A stretch of DNA of 64,000 nt from Sva-07 sp963717385. Lineage in GTDB: Bacteria > Actinomycetota > Acidimicrobiia > Acidimicrobiales > Ilumatobacteraceae. Below the pieces are notes generated by a model, which saw nothing but the letters and a program-made list of their open reading frames with translations, was not told where the DNA came from and searched no databases. The translations under genes and the position numbers were made by a program. The stretch is taken from positions 52,281-116,280 of the forward strand of contig CAVQWE010000004.1 in the NCBI GenBank assembly GCA_963717385.1, given 5' to 3'. This document shows, one piece after another, positions 1-9,951 of the stretch (the first letter of the stretch is position 1; every line of letters begins with the position of its first letter).

Positions 1-81
1 CGCCCTGTGTTGGTCGGCGGTCGAAGCCCGTCGGCGCACCCCGATGGCAGTCATGGCCGAGACGCAACAACTGGAACTGCG

Positions 82-1095
82 CTAGGAAAGAAGATTCTCG
101 ATGGCCCGATCGATCCGGTCGACCACGCGATCCCACGTGAAGTCCTGGCTCCTCTGATACGCGGCGGCGACCATTCGGGTGGTCGCGTTGGGATCCTCGA
201 AGATCGAGATGATGCCGTCGGCGATCGCCTGCTCGTCCGTCGGGTCGACCAGGACACCGCATCCGTCCACCACCTCTGGCAGACCTCCGACGTCGGAGTA
301 GACCACCGCGCACTGCGCCGACATTGCCTCGACAGCGGGAAGTCCGAATCCCTCTTCCAGGGAAGCCGACAGGAGTACGTCAGCAGACCGGTACCGATCC
401 CAGAGTTCGGCGTCACTGAGCCGAACCGAGACGACCGTCTTGTTGCGCATCGTGCCGATCTGCTCGCTGAGCGCCGCACTTGGCGGTGACGGTAAGACGA
501 CTTCGACCTGACCGCCGAGCGAGGTGAGTACGCGATCGGCTGCCAGCAACTGACGAACGAGGTTCTTGTTCGGTCGCTCGGAGGCGACGATCAGCAGCCT
601 GGGTGGGGCGCTCGGACGGTTGTCCTCGATGGGGGTGCTGGTCGATTCGGTCGGGGACACGCCATTGCCCACGACGTGCACCGCTGTCTGCCCGTCGGTC
701 CAGTCCAGTATCTGCTGTTTCGAGTACTCGCTCACGGTCAGGACGACGCATCTCGAGCGGATCAGCTGGCTCCTGATCCATCGGAAGTACGCCGCACGGA
801 CGGGGCTGTAGTTGGCGCCGCCTTTGAGATACATCAGGTCATGCAGCGTGACTGCGTAGGGGACACCACCGCCGAGAGGTGGGATGTATCCGGGTGAGAG
901 CACGAGTTCCGTGCCGGGCGAGCGGCGGGCGGCCAATCCCAGGCGCACTGGTGCGATCGGGCTGGTTGCGCGGTGCCCCCGGTTGACGGCGACCCAGGCG
1001 GGTCGCCGTCTCAGTGTCTCGGTCGCGAACCTTCCGATTCCGCTGGTCCCGATCCAGCTGGCATCGAACGCAACCTGCCGTCCTGTCGCACTCAT
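82..1095 (-). CDS. Glycosyltransferase family 4 (GT-B fold)
   Basis: Probable sugar transferase that uses a nucleotide-sugar donor to build a surface polysaccharide. The 337-residue protein ends in the typical family-4 donor-binding half: a GNGV turn near residue 145, then EEGFGLPAVEAM near residue 248, which is the E-x7-E signature of retaining GT-B enzymes, followed by SDVGGLPEVV. The N-terminal acceptor half is short but continuous (FDASWIGTSGIGRFATE at the start). Its ATG overlaps the stop of the upstream polymerase-like gene by 4 bp, so the two are translationally coupled. The donor and linkage cannot be read from sequence. Family assignment is firm; the pathway role comes from the neighbours. 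Confidence 0.9.
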   Translation of the reverse strand: MSATGRQVAFDASWIGTSGIGRFATETLRRRPAWVAVNRGHRATSPIAPVRLGLAARRSPGTELVLSPGYIPPLGGGVPYAVTLHDLMYLKGGANYSPVRAAYFRWIRSQLIRSRCVVLTVSEYSKQQILDWTDGQTAVHVVGNGVSPTESTSTPIEDNRPSAPPRLLIVASERPNKNLVRQLLAADRVLTSLGGQVEVVLPSPPSAALSEQIGTMRNKTVVSVRLSDAELWDRYRSADVLLSASLEEGFGLPAVEAMSAQCAVVYSDVGGLPEVVDGCGVLVDPTDEQAIADGIISIFEDPNATTRMVAAAYQRSQDFTWDRVVDRIDRAIENLLS

Positions 1096-2442
1096 GCCAG
1101 TTCCGTCGGGAACCTGTCATGTGGGCCGTTCGTCGCACTTGGCAGCCGCCGCGATCTCGACGAAGTTGATGTCACTTCGGATGTTGCTTCAACTCGGTCG
1201 TACAGGGTTCGGGCGCGCACTGGCGCAGCGTGTCGAGTGATGCTGGTCAATGCGAAGAACGATCCAATGAGCACCCACGACTCTGAGTCCCAGAAGTTGC
1301 TGACGGTGAGTCCAGCTCCGAGGACGATCGTCATCCAGGCAACGAGAATTGCGAAGGCAAGCGGCCCGGGAGCCTCCCGGAAACCGAATGCCGCAATCCC
1401 GACGAGGATTGTTTGCATCGTGAGAGCTACCAATCCGCCGTCAAGCATCGCCTGGATCCAGATGTTGTTGGCGACGAATGCCGCAGCACCGGTGTCGCTG
1501 GTGTTTCCGGCGAAACCTCGCGAATCCAGCTCGGTGCCGAGGCGCCCTGGGCCGATGCCGATGAGCGGGTAGTCCGCCACAATCTGATTGATCTCTTCGT
1601 AGGCCTCGAGTCGAGGGTGCGTTGGACGTCTCCTCGCCGGCGTCGACAATGGATCCAACTCGGTCCGTCAACGATGAGATGACCTGCGGTTGCAGGGTTA
1701 TCGCGATCAGTGTGCCTGCGCAGAGAGCGGCGAAGGTGGCCAGCATTCGTCGACGAATTCGATCTCGATGTTCCAGTGTGCTCCGCACGCGAACGACGCC
1801 GATGACAACTGCGGCAATTGTGAGCTGCACGAACGCGATACGTGCATTGGCCGCTGCCAGGCCAAGAAAGATCGTGCCCATCTGCAGAGTTCGTACGAGA
1901 CCGTCGGGCGCGCCGCCCAGCAGATGATCAGTGCGGCGACTGCCGGCGCAGCGAAGTAGGCCGCTTCGAACGACAGTGCCGCCGACCTCGGGACACCGCC
2001 AACGGAAGCGACGTAGTCGGTCATCCAGGGCAGCCCAAACTGACGAGCAACGAATTCATAGATCGCCAGCGCGCTCGAGCAGACCATTCCCAGCACGAAG
2101 CCGGTGACGATCGAGGCGGCCCATCGACGCTGTCGAAGGATGGCCACGAAGGGGACGACCGCCGGGATCAGCAACGCGGCGAACCCGCTGAGTTCGGTAC
2201 CGCCTGCGAAGAGCGATCGCACCAGCATCCAGACGAGCAACGCCGCAAGAACTGCAACGAACTTCTGTTCGCGTCTCGTTGCCTGGTGCATCGCGGCGGA
2301 GTGACGCCGGGTCGGCGAGGCTCAGAAGAATCGATGCACCGAAGAACACGGTGTTGACCTTCAGCGTTCGTCCGCTGAGGTCGACGCCAACGACGTCCCA
2401 GCTCACGGTGAATGCGCCAGCGCACGCAGCAAGAGCGCTCAA
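1092..2442 (-). pseudogene. O-antigen ligase/polymerase-like membrane protein, frameshifted
   Basis: Multi-spanning protein resembling Wzy/O-antigen ligase (Wzy_C family), expected to polymerise or ligate polysaccharide repeat units at the membrane. The coding signal switches frame three times: near 2280, near 1912 and near 1620. Each segment continues the previous one, giving a string of hydrophobic helices and then the family-typical loop YEEINQIVADYPLIGIGPG before the last helices. A TTG at 2442 is the first usable start; another frame upstream (to about 2540) could hold extra N-terminal residues through a further shift. The protein family is well supported as the polysaccharide polymerase class. 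Whether the shifts are real or assembly errors is unknown; segment quality favours indel errors. Confidence 0.7.
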
Positions 2443-2685
2443 CGGTGGGTACCTGCGTGTGCGGGGCGGAGGTTTTCAGGCTGTGGGATGGGTCAACGGT
2501 ACTCGCCGCCCGTGCCCGCAGCCGGGCAAACGTGCGGATCATCGAACGCTGCATCCGGTCGACGACTGTGTCGCCATTTCGGGTTGATTGCCCCATTCGT
2601 CAGGTTGGACCATGAGCGTTGCGGGGTGAATCGCTTCGTCGAGGCTCCCGGCTGAACACGGGGTCAACGAGTAATCTCAGCGACG

Positions 2686-4881
2686 ATGACGCAGACGGAA
2701 CGCTTCGTCCGGCGGAATCGGGTCGACGAGCGGGTCGCGGTCGCCATCGCCATCGTCGCGGGCTTCATCGCTGCGCTTGCACGCACGCAACCGACCGGAA
2801 ACGCGGTCGTCGACGCGGTCCTCGTCGTCGCGTTCGTTGCCGCCCCAGTGTGGGCTGCAGCGTCGGCCCCGTGGTGGGTGCCGTCGCTCGCCTGTGGCGT
2901 GGGTGCCGTCGTTGCGTTCAATGCGCCGCTCGCCGTGGTCGCGATGGCTGGATTCGTCGTCGGGCTGGTGGTCGGCCTCCGCCAACGTGACCAGTCTGCG
3001 ATGCGGGCAGTCGTGGCTGGCATTGCGCTCAACGTGCTCGTCCGCTCCGACCTCGGCGGCTTCCTCGGGCTTTCGGCGCTCGTCGGTATCACCATCGCGG
3101 TGCTCCTGTTCGTACTCGGTCTGCGTCGGCGCCCGTCTGCCATCCGCAGAGTCGGCTGGATCGGTGTCGGGGCGGTCGGAGGGTTCGTCGTGCTCACCCT
3201 TCTCGCGCTCGTCGCAGTCGGCGCATCCTCGCGTTCGGATCTGAGCAACGCCGCCAGCCAGGCGCAGCGCGGTGTCGACGCGCTCAACGCCGGCGACTAC
3301 GCCGGCGCTGCCTCGCTCTTCGCTCGGTCGTCCACTGCCTTTGCCCGAGCCGATGAACGGCTGACCGGCGCGCTGGCACGACCGAGCATGCTCGTCCCGG
3401 TCGTCGCTCAGAACCTGACGGCGGCAACAGATCTTTCTGCCGCGGCTGCTGCCGCCACCGACGACGCGGCCACAGCGCTCGGCGACATCGACCCGTCAAC
3501 CCTGCAGGTCGTCGAGGGCGCAATCAGCGTCGAAGCCATTCGCGCGGTGGAGGCCCCGCTCCGACAGGTCGAGGCCGCCCTGGCCGACCTGCGCGCAGTC
3601 AGCGTCAGGCTCGACTCGCCATGGTTGCTCGAGCCGGTCACCGACCAGCTCGACGAACTCGACGGCCGACTCGACCGCAACGAACCGCAGTTGGCAACAG
3701 CAATCGAGGCGGTCCGGCTCGCTCCGCAGCTGCTCGGCGCCGACGGGCCCCGGCGATACCTCGTGCTCTTCACGACCCCCGCCGAGGCCCGAGGCCTGGC
3801 TGGCTTCATCGGCAACTACGCAGAGATCACGATCGACGACGGCTCGCTCGACGTCACCGAGTTCGGACGCCGGTCCGACCTCGACGATCACCTCCTCGAC
3901 AATCCAGCGTCGTGCGACGGATGTCCGCAGGAACTCCTCGATCGGTACGGCGACTTCGGGTTCGACACCGGGCCGAACGGCGGTGTGATCCCCACCGTGT
4001 GGTTGAACCTGACCATGCCGGCCCACTTCCCGTACGTCGCGCAGGCCGCACAGATCCTCTATCCCCAGAGCGGCGGTGCACCCATCGACGGCGTCATCTC
4101 CGTCGACCCCTACGTCATCCAGGCGCTGATGGGCTACACCGGGCCGATCGAAATTCCTGACCTCGGGGTCACCGTCACACCGGAGAACGCCGCCCAGTTC
4201 ATTCTCGAGGACCAATACGTGCTGGCTGACAGCGATCAGGCCGAACGGATCGACGCGCTCCAGACGCTGGGCGAGGAGGTCATCGAACGTCTGCTCAGCG
4301 GCGCACTTCCCGAACCGTCCCAACTTGCCCGCGACCTCGGCCCACTGGCCCTCGAACATCGCCTCCTCGCGTGGACCGACAGTGCCGAGGAACAACAGCT
4401 GCTCGCGGACACCGGCCTGCTCGGCGCACTTCCACCACTCACTCCAGACGGAGGGTTCTCCGTCGTCGTCGCCAACGCGGGGGAAAGCAAGATCGACGCG
4501 TTCCTCCACCGGGAGGTCGACCTGCGCACCGAGACCGGCCAAGACGGTCGACGCGAACTCGTTGCCGAAGTCACACTGCGGAACGACGCTCCTGCCACCG
4601 GACTGCCGACGTACGTGATCGGCAACAGCTTCGGTCTTCCCTCAGGGTCGAGCCGCCTCATCGTCAACTTCTTCGGTCCGTTCGGGCTCGTCTCGGTGAC
4701 CGCGGACGGCCGGCCGATCGCCGTCGAGCCCATCCCGGAGGCCGGATGGTTCGGCTACTCGACCGACGTCCTGCTCGGGCCGGGCGACAGCGTCGACTAC
4801 GAACTGCGCTTCGTCCTCGATTCCACTGCAGGGTCCGACCCCGAGCTGTGGTTCCAACCGCTCGCCCGTCGAGACCAATAG
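2686..4881 (+). CDS. DUF4012 domain membrane protein
   Basis: A 731-residue envelope protein of unknown biochemical function. The first 190 residues carry about five hydrophobic segments (for example a run at residues 12-30 and another near 160-180). The long remainder is extracytoplasmic and matches the DUF4012 family, including RYLVLFTTPAEARGLAGFIG near residue 360 and a following region rich in Asp and Gly. DUF4012 proteins are common in actinobacterial polysaccharide loci, and the position here, divergent from the polymerase and glycosyltransferase genes, fits that. No catalytic motif is visible. The frame is intact and of full family length. Confidence 0.85.
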   Translation: MTQTERFVRRNRVDERVAVAIAIVAGFIAALARTQPTGNAVVDAVLVVAFVAAPVWAAASAPWWVPSLACGVGAVVAFNAPLAVVAMAGFVVGLVVGLRQRDQSAMRAVVAGIALNVLVRSDLGGFLGLSALVGITIAVLLFVLGLRRRPSAIRRVGWIGVGAVGGFVVLTLLALVAVGASSRSDLSNAASQAQRGVDALNAGDYAGAASLFARSSTAFARADERLTGALARPSMLVPVVAQNLTAATDLSAAAAAATDDAATALGDIDPSTLQVVEGAISVEAIRAVEAPLRQVEAALADLRAVSVRLDSPWLLEPVTDQLDELDGRLDRNEPQLATAIEAVRLAPQLLGADGPRRYLVLFTTPAEARGLAGFIGNYAEITIDDGSLDVTEFGRRSDLDDHLLDNPASCDGCPQELLDRYGDFGFDTGPNGGVIPTVWLNLTMPAHFPYVAQAAQILYPQSGGAPIDGVISVDPYVIQALMGYTGPIEIPDLGVTVTPENAAQFILEDQYVLADSDQAERIDALQTLGEEVIERLLSGALPEPSQLARDLGPLALEHRLLAWTDSAEEQQLLADTGLLGALPPLTPDGGFSVVVANAGESKIDAFLHREVDLRTETGQDGRRELVAEVTLRNDAPATGLPTYVIGNSFGLPSGSSRLIVNFFGPFGLVSVTADGRPIAVEPIPEAGWFGYSTDVLLGPGDSVDYELRFVLDSTAGSDPELWFQPLARRDQ

Positions 4882-4918
4882 CCTTCAGAAACCTGGCGAA
4901 CGTGCCGATGACACGGTG

Positions 4919-5506
4919 ATGAACACCGGTCGCCTTCCGCTCACTCGCAGCCTCGCGCACCTGACGCCTGTGCTGCGCTGGGTGCTTGCAGCCGTGGCGA
5001 TGCTCGCGCTCATCGGTGGAGCCGGCTCGGTTGCACAGGCGCAGGCAACGCAGGGCCCCTACGGTGCAACGCCTCAGACCGTCGCCGTCCAACCGGCATC
5101 GGTGGCACCAGGTGGAAGCATCAGCGTGCAAATCTCGGGATGCACGCCGAGCGAGTCGCTGACGATCACCCTCGTCCAAGGTTCCACGACGACACGCTGC
5201 AGCGCTCCGGTGCCGATCCGCTCCAACCGTTCCGACTCGAACGGAGCTGCACCGGGTACCGCCTCGGCGGAGATCGTGGCGCCAACTGAGCCAGGTGTCT
5301 TTCCCGGCAACGTCGTTGGGACTCGCGGTTTCGATCAGTCGTTCACCGTCACGGTCATCGCCCCGACGCCGAGAGGGGTCGATTCGGGTACCGAGACATC
5401 GCAGTGGTTCTCGACGACCAGCCTGACCATGATCGGGATGGCTGGGATCGTGCTCGCCCTGTTCGCGGTCACGCGACTGCGCAGAATGCTCGAACCGTAC
5501 GGCTGA
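4919..5506 (+). CDS. Secreted, C-terminally anchored surface protein, unknown function
   Basis: A 195-residue protein with a signal peptide (hydrophobic run LRWVLAAVAMLALIGGAGSV, cleavage likely after AQA), a roughly 110-residue extracellular domain and a C-terminal transmembrane helix followed by RLRRM, the layout of a membrane-anchored surface protein. The domain begins with a VAPGGSISVQISGC pattern, like an Ig-type beta-sandwich, and has a Cys pair that could form a disulfide. No sortase LPXTG motif is visible. An ATG directly follows an in-frame GTG at 4916, and either could start. It lies 38 bases after the DUF4012 gene and 29 bases before the kinase-like gene, so all are probably one operon. 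Function is not recognised. Confidence 0.7.
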   Translation: MNTGRLPLTRSLAHLTPVLRWVLAAVAMLALIGGAGSVAQAQATQGPYGATPQTVAVQPASVAPGGSISVQISGCTPSESLTITLVQGSTTTRCSAPVPIRSNRSDSNGAAPGTASAEIVAPTEPGVFPGNVVGTRGFDQSFTVTVIAPTPRGVDSGTETSQWFSTTSLTMIGMAGIVLALFAVTRLRRMLEPYG

Positions 5507-5535
5507 GCCGACTGCGCGGAGATCACCGCCGGTCG

Positions 5536-6183
5536 ATGGGGCGCATCACTACCGTGTCGACCGTGGACGGCAGCGAACTCCAACAGCAACTCGCGGCCGC
5601 AAACCTCGAAGCCGCACGTGCTGCGCCCGGACACATCCCACTGCACGCCGCAGCAGTCGATTCGCCGGCGGGCGTCATCGCCCTCGCTGGTGTGAGCCGA
5701 TCGGGGAAGTCAACGCTCGCAGCTGCCGCCGTCCTCGCCGGCTACCCGTACGTTGCCGACGAGATCACCGCCATCTCGGCTGACGACCTGACGGTGCGGG
5801 CGTACCACCGTCCCATCGGACTGCGCCGAGGAGGAGCCGACGCCGTCGGTGTCGACTACCCCGACTCGGCCGACGGTCGCTACGACATCGTCTACCCATG
5901 GGACGTCTGCGGTTCCGCCACGCTCTCCGACGGCGGCACACTGGCCGGCATCGTGCTCGTCGAATGGCGGGCCGACGCTTCGCCGTCGATCAGCGCCGTG
6001 TCACCAGCGTTGGCGCTGGCCGAACTGACCACCCACACCGTCATCGAGGATGAGCAGTACCAACCGGCATTCGAGCGTCTGAATCGCCTCGTGCGTGCAG
6101 TCCCGATCGTTCGGATGACCTTCTCGACAACCGAACAGAGCCTGGAATTGTTGGCGAGCGTCGTTGAACGCTGGGCGTCGTGA
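5536..6183 (+). CDS. HPr kinase/phosphorylase-like P-loop protein
   Basis: A 215-residue protein with a Walker A loop, GVSRSGKST at residues 52-60, preceded by a strand ending in HAAAV. This is the arrangement of HPr Ser kinase-like ATPases. After it come ADEITAIS, which could supply the acidic metal ligand, and a C-terminal helix region. It lacks the N-terminal domain of true HPr kinases, so HPr is unlikely to be the substrate. ATG 5536 is preferred because upstream codons overlap the previous gene. The stop overlaps the GTG of the nucleotidyltransferase gene by 4 bp. With that gene and the PqqD gene it resembles the kinase/nucleotidyltransferase/PqqD sets described near exopolysaccharide systems (from memory of the HPr-rel-A naming). 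The substrate is unknown. Confidence 0.75.
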   Translation: MGRITTVSTVDGSELQQQLAAANLEAARAAPGHIPLHAAAVDSPAGVIALAGVSRSGKSTLAAAAVLAGYPYVADEITAISADDLTVRAYHRPIGLRRGGADAVGVDYPDSADGRYDIVYPWDVCGSATLSDGGTLAGIVLVEWRADASPSISAVSPALALAELTTHTVIEDEQYQPAFERLNRLVRAVPIVRMTFSTTEQSLELLASVVERWAS

Positions 6184-7250
6184 ACACCGGTGACGCGCTG
6201 GCACGGCTCGCCGGGTTCGGTCTTCCGGGCGTCGACGCCGCGATCGTCACGCTCGACAACCCCGACGAATTCCTCACCGCAGCCGAAGCCGGCCGAGCGC
6301 TGCCGTGGGTGGCTGCCGCAGTGGAGGCCGGGCAAGTGTCAGGCGTGACCGACCCCTGGCGACGCCGAGTTGCGCCAACGCCAACTGGCCGCAGTGCAGA
6401 CCACGATGTCCGCGCACGCCGCAGCCACCTCGGTGGTCGGTCGCCTCGCAGCGGCCGGCATCACCGAAGTGCGCGTCCTCAAGGGGTGCGCAACTGGACA
6501 CCTCGACTACCGCAGGCCGGTCGACCGTTTCTCCACCGACGTCGACCTCCTCGTGCGCCGCGAAGATCTCGCAACGGTGATCGCACAGTTCCCGGACACC
6601 GCAGTCCCAGCGCCGCGACGCGCCTACTGGCAATATCAGTACGGCAAGTCGACCACGGTCCTGACCGAGACGTTCGTCGAGATCGACATCCACACCATGC
6701 TCGGACAGGGCTACTTCGGCCGGGTCATACCGATTCGATGAACTGATGGCCTCACCGGTGGCCTTCAGCATCGGGGAGACTCCGCTGTGTGCCCTCGACG
6801 GACCCAACCGGCTGATCCACGCCGCCAACCACGTCGCTGCATCCGACCACAAGGGTCTGCACTCGATCCGCGATGTGCTCCAACTCGTCCTCGTCAGCGA
6901 GGTCGACTGGGCTGAAGCGATCGTGCGTGCGGAACGATGGAAGGTCCACGTGCTCTTCGCCAGGGGAGTGGAGGAAGCCTGGGCCACGTTTGCGCTTCCA
7001 TCGCACCCGTTGCGTGGACTGGGCGCGACAGCAAGAACCACACGGGCGCCAGCGCCTGGCGTTCGGACTCGTGGGTGGGCGACCGCGCGGCCATCTCCTC
7101 ACCGCCCCGCTGGCACTTCCTCCGCATCGGTGGCCCGGCTACGTGCTACCGCTCGTGTTTCCATCACGGGCCTACCTTGCCGAGAATCGCAAAGGATGGA
7201 GGTCCCGGGCCAAGGCGGTGTTCACCGAGCTCGTTCCGGGCAGGCGCTGA
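6180..7250 (+). pseudogene. Nucleotidyltransferase-fold protein (NTP_transf_5-like), frameshifted
   Basis: The product spans four consecutive segments in frames that each advance by one: breaks lie near 6365, near 6740 and near 7020. Together they give about 355 residues. The second segment carries the diagnostic nucleotidyltransferase-fold stretch: VRVLKGCATGHLDY, then FSTDVDLLVRREDL with the D-x-D metal motif, then a third acidic strand VEIDIHT. The third has the helical DRPN-like region LDGPNRLIHAANHVA, and the last gives the C-terminal tail. This matches the PF14907-type uncharacterised nucleotidyltransferases that accompany HPr-kinase-like and PqqD proteins. The start GTG overlaps the kinase stop. 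Substrate unknown. The breaks look like indels in an otherwise conserved gene. Confidence 0.65.
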
Positions 7251-7283
7251 ACCGGCTTGCCGGCGTGTGACTGGACCGTTTGG

Positions 7284-7589
7284 TCAGGTGCTGCTGGTCG
7301 GGGCGACCACGATGTTCATCTCGATCAGTTGGCGCAGGCAGTCGAGCAACCAGGTCGTCACGGCCTCGACCGACTCGTTGGTGGCCTCGACCACTTCGGC
7401 GATGACGTCGGCCGTCGGGGTGGCGCCGTCGCAGGAGTCGAGCACGAGCGACAAGCCCTCGTCGAGAAGATGCGCCAACCGTGCCTCGGGCACCAGCACC
7501 ACCAACTCGGTGTCGAAATCGGCGACGAGCGCAGCCTCGCGCTTTCGAGGCATCACGTCGGGCAACTCCTGCACGGACGCGGACCTCAC
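7284..7589 (-). CDS. PqqD-family protein
   Basis: A 101-residue protein with the small winged-helix PqqD fold pattern: an N-terminal strand pair (LVADFDTELVVLVPE), a central helix with LLDEGLSLVLDSCDG, and the C-terminal helix WLLDCLRQLIEMNIV. PqqD proteins bind peptide substrates for radical SAM or kinase-like modifying enzymes; no radical SAM gene is in the window. The start overlaps the stop of the tyrosine kinase gene by 4 bp, so it is co-translated with it. It converges on the kinase-like/nucleotidyltransferase pair on the other strand. The peptide partner, if any, is not identified. Confidence 0.8.
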   Translation of the reverse strand: MRSASVQELPDVMPRKREAALVADFDTELVVLVPEARLAHLLDEGLSLVLDSCDGATPTADVIAEVVEATNESVEAVTTWLLDCLRQLIEMNIVVAPTSST

Positions 7590-9197
7590 GGCGCCTGTCG
7601 ACCCGAGTCGACCACCTCGGTGTCATCGGTCGGTGTTTCGGTGGCCCAGTTGAGTCCTTCGGACTCGTCGAGCGTCGTCTGGGTCGCCATCGTCGATCGG
7701 TCGCCGGTCGGCTCGTCCGATGGCTGGGTCGGGTAGCCGTAGGTGTAGTTGGTGTTGCCCTTCGACTCGTAGCGGTTCAACACGGTGCCGAGCAGTGGGG
7801 CGTCCACTTGGCGGCAGGCGATCGACCGCACGGGCCAGCTGGCGCCGGTCGGTCGAGTTCGCCGATGCCACGACGATCACCCCGTCGACCATCGCCGCCA
7901 GCACCGCCGGATCGGCCACCGGCAGCACGGGCGGCGAGTCGAGGACCACCAGATCGACGTGCTCGCGGATCCGGTCGAGCGCACGGCGCGTGGTGTCGCC
8001 CGACAGCAGATCGGACGGATCGGGAGGCAGCGGCCCCGACGTGACGATTGCCAGCGTTGCCCTCACCCCTCGCGAACTGTGCCGCCGCTGCAGGGTGACC
8101 TCGCCCAGCAACACCGACGTGAAGCCGACGTCGTTCGGCAGGCCGAAGAACAGGTGAGCCTGAGGCTTGCGCAGATCGCAATCGATCAACATCACCCGCA
8201 GGCCCGAGCGGGCCGCAACGACGGCGAGGTTCGTGGCCGTCGTGGTCTTGCCCTCGCCCGGCCGGGCGCTGGTGACCAGCACGGTGTGCAGTCGGTCGGT
8301 CGAGCGAGATGAAACGGATCGCCGTACGCAAGCTTCGATACGCCTCAGCTGCCGGCGACTGCGGCGCATCCCGGGTGACGATGTGACCGTCGGTCGCCTT
8401 CTGGGGGAGGTCGGCCAACGGGATCAGGCCGAGGGTCGGCAGCCCGGTTGCCGCTTGCAGGTCGTCCTCGTCGCGGATCGTCGTGTCGAGATAGTCGACG
8501 AGGAACGCAGCGCCGAGTCCGATCAGCAGACCGACGACCAACGCCAACGTGACCGTGCGGGTCGTGTTCGGCTCGTACGGGGCGCCTGGCGGAGTCGCCG
8601 CATCGATCAGCGACGAACTCGACGTGCGGGCCAGCTCGGTCGACACCGCGAGATCTTCGAGCTCGCGTTCGTACTCGTCCTGTCGGCCCGGGTCGACGGT
8701 GCCGTCGTCGATGCCTGCGAGCTGGTCCTCGAGGACCTCGACGCGGGCGTCGTATTCTGCGATCAGGCTGTTCTGTTGCAGCACGATGTACTGCTCGGCG
8801 TAGGTGTTGGCTGCGAAGGCGGCGTTGTCGGGATTCGAACTCGTCGCCGTGAAGGTGAAGACGTCGGAGTCCTCGTTCGACGACACGCTCAGCGTCGGCT
8901 CCGATCCGACGATGGCTCGCACCTGCGTTGAAGGGCCGATCCCGACGCCGTCTCGAACTCGTTCTCCACGAGCCGTGGTGACATCACTGCGCCGGTCGAA
9001 CCCAGCGAGTTCGCCGTCGGTGGGAGCCGTACGAGCACGTCGGCGCTGGCCCGGTACATCGGCGTCTGTGCAGTGGAGAGCAGCCCGGCCACCAACGCGG
9101 TCAGCAGCATCGGCAGGATCACCAACCACTTGCGCCGCCAGACGACCGCGGCGTAGTCGCGCAGCGTCATCTCTTCGACCTGCTCCAACTCAGCCAC
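7586..9197 (-). pseudogene. Polysaccharide co-polymerase/BY-type tyrosine autokinase (Wzz-CpsD fusion), frameshifted
   Basis: Fusion of a chain-length determinant (Wzz) module and a cytoplasmic BY-kinase that controls capsule chain length by tyrosine autophosphorylation. The N-terminus has the first membrane helix (WLVILPMLLTALVAGLL); the middle has a coiled region and the second helix (TLALVVGLLIGLGAAFL). The kinase has Walker A SARPGEGKTTTATNLA, Walker A-prime VMLIDCDLRKP and Walker B VDLVVLDSPP. The tail NRYESKGNTNYTYGY supplies a tyrosine cluster. The frame changes near 8925, 8300 and 7810, while the protein reads continuously across the segments. The stop overlaps the PqqD start. Assignment is firm; the integrity of the gene is not. 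Confidence 0.8.
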
Positions 9198-9278
9198 TCC
9201 ATGACGATAGGAGGTCAGGGTCTCATGAAGGCGGATATTGCGACGTTGGCGCAGCCACCGGGAGACACCGACGGTTGC

Positions 9279-9890
9279 TCAGCCGGAATCCCGGAATGTC
9301 CCGGTGACCATCGTCGGTTGTGGGAACGCCCGACCGATCTCGCCGACGAACATGAACTCGGCGGAGACGACGCGATTGCCGCCACTCGCCCGCGGGACGT
9401 ACCACGTGATGAACGCACGCACGTCGAAGGTGTCTCCACCCTTGAACTTCTTGTTCTTCGGACCCTTCTTGTGATCGTCGTAGGTCTGCACCGAGGCGGA
9501 CGAGCCACCGGAAGCGAACCCGGGGTTCCCCGCACACGATGTGCAGGTCGGCTGCCCGCGCGCTTGGAGCACGAGGCCGTTCGACCTGAGGATCAGTCCG
9601 TCGGCCGGGTTTTGCGAGATGTTGTAGGCGTTGATTCGCCAGGCATACGTGAGTGTCGTGCCGGCGGGCAGGTCGGGGCTCGGCGAATGGGCGAGCGTGA
9701 CGGCACCACTCGAGTTCGAGAACGACTGCGTGGCGGGTAGCTGTGGTGCCGATGGCGTCGGAATGCCGGGAACCTCGGCGCTGGGGCCAGACGAGGTGGC
9801 TGCCACCGCGTTGGATGACAGCGCGAGCGATCCGCCAGCGGCGATGGCTCCGCTCATGGCAAGTTTCTTCAGTACTTCGCGGCGGTTCAT
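9279..9890 (-). CDS. Tat-exported protein of unknown function
   Basis: A 203-residue protein whose N-terminus MNRREVLKKLAMSGAIAAGG is a twin-arginine signal, with cleavage likely after NAVAA. The mature part is rich in Ser, Pro and Gly, then has a beta-rich domain with a possible disulfide or metal loop TCTSC. A KKGPKNKKFKGGDTF stretch precedes the last strands. ATG 9890 is preferred over an upstream GTG because it places the signal at the terminus. It lies just upstream of the tyrosine kinase gene on the same strand, about 80 bases away. No family was recognised; a surface or polysaccharide-associated role is only inferred from position. Confidence 0.65.
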   Translation of the reverse strand: MNRREVLKKLAMSGAIAAGGSLALSSNAVAATSSGPSAEVPGIPTPSAPQLPATQSFSNSSGAVTLAHSPSPDLPAGTTLTYAWRINAYNISQNPADGLILRSNGLVLQARGQPTCTSCAGNPGFASGGSSASVQTYDDHKKGPKNKKFKGGDTFDVRAFITWYVPRASGGNRVVSAEFMFVGEIGRAFPQPTMVTGTFRDSG

Positions 9891-9951
9891 GGTCAGAGTG
9901 CTCCGAGGAGAGTTTCGGCACGCAGCAAGCTGTTCTTGAGTAAGAGTTGAC

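Noticed and set aside
3496..4542. 348-codon minus-strand frame inside the DUF4012 gene
   Set aside because: Composition is typical of an antisense shadow of a GC-rich gene, and the plus-strand protein has family motifs across the whole stretch.
5404..5535. Longer start for the HPr-kinase-like gene
   Set aside because: The extra 44 codons overlap the upstream surface-protein gene and encode Arg/Asp-rich noise; ATG 5536 lies 29 bases after that gene's stop.
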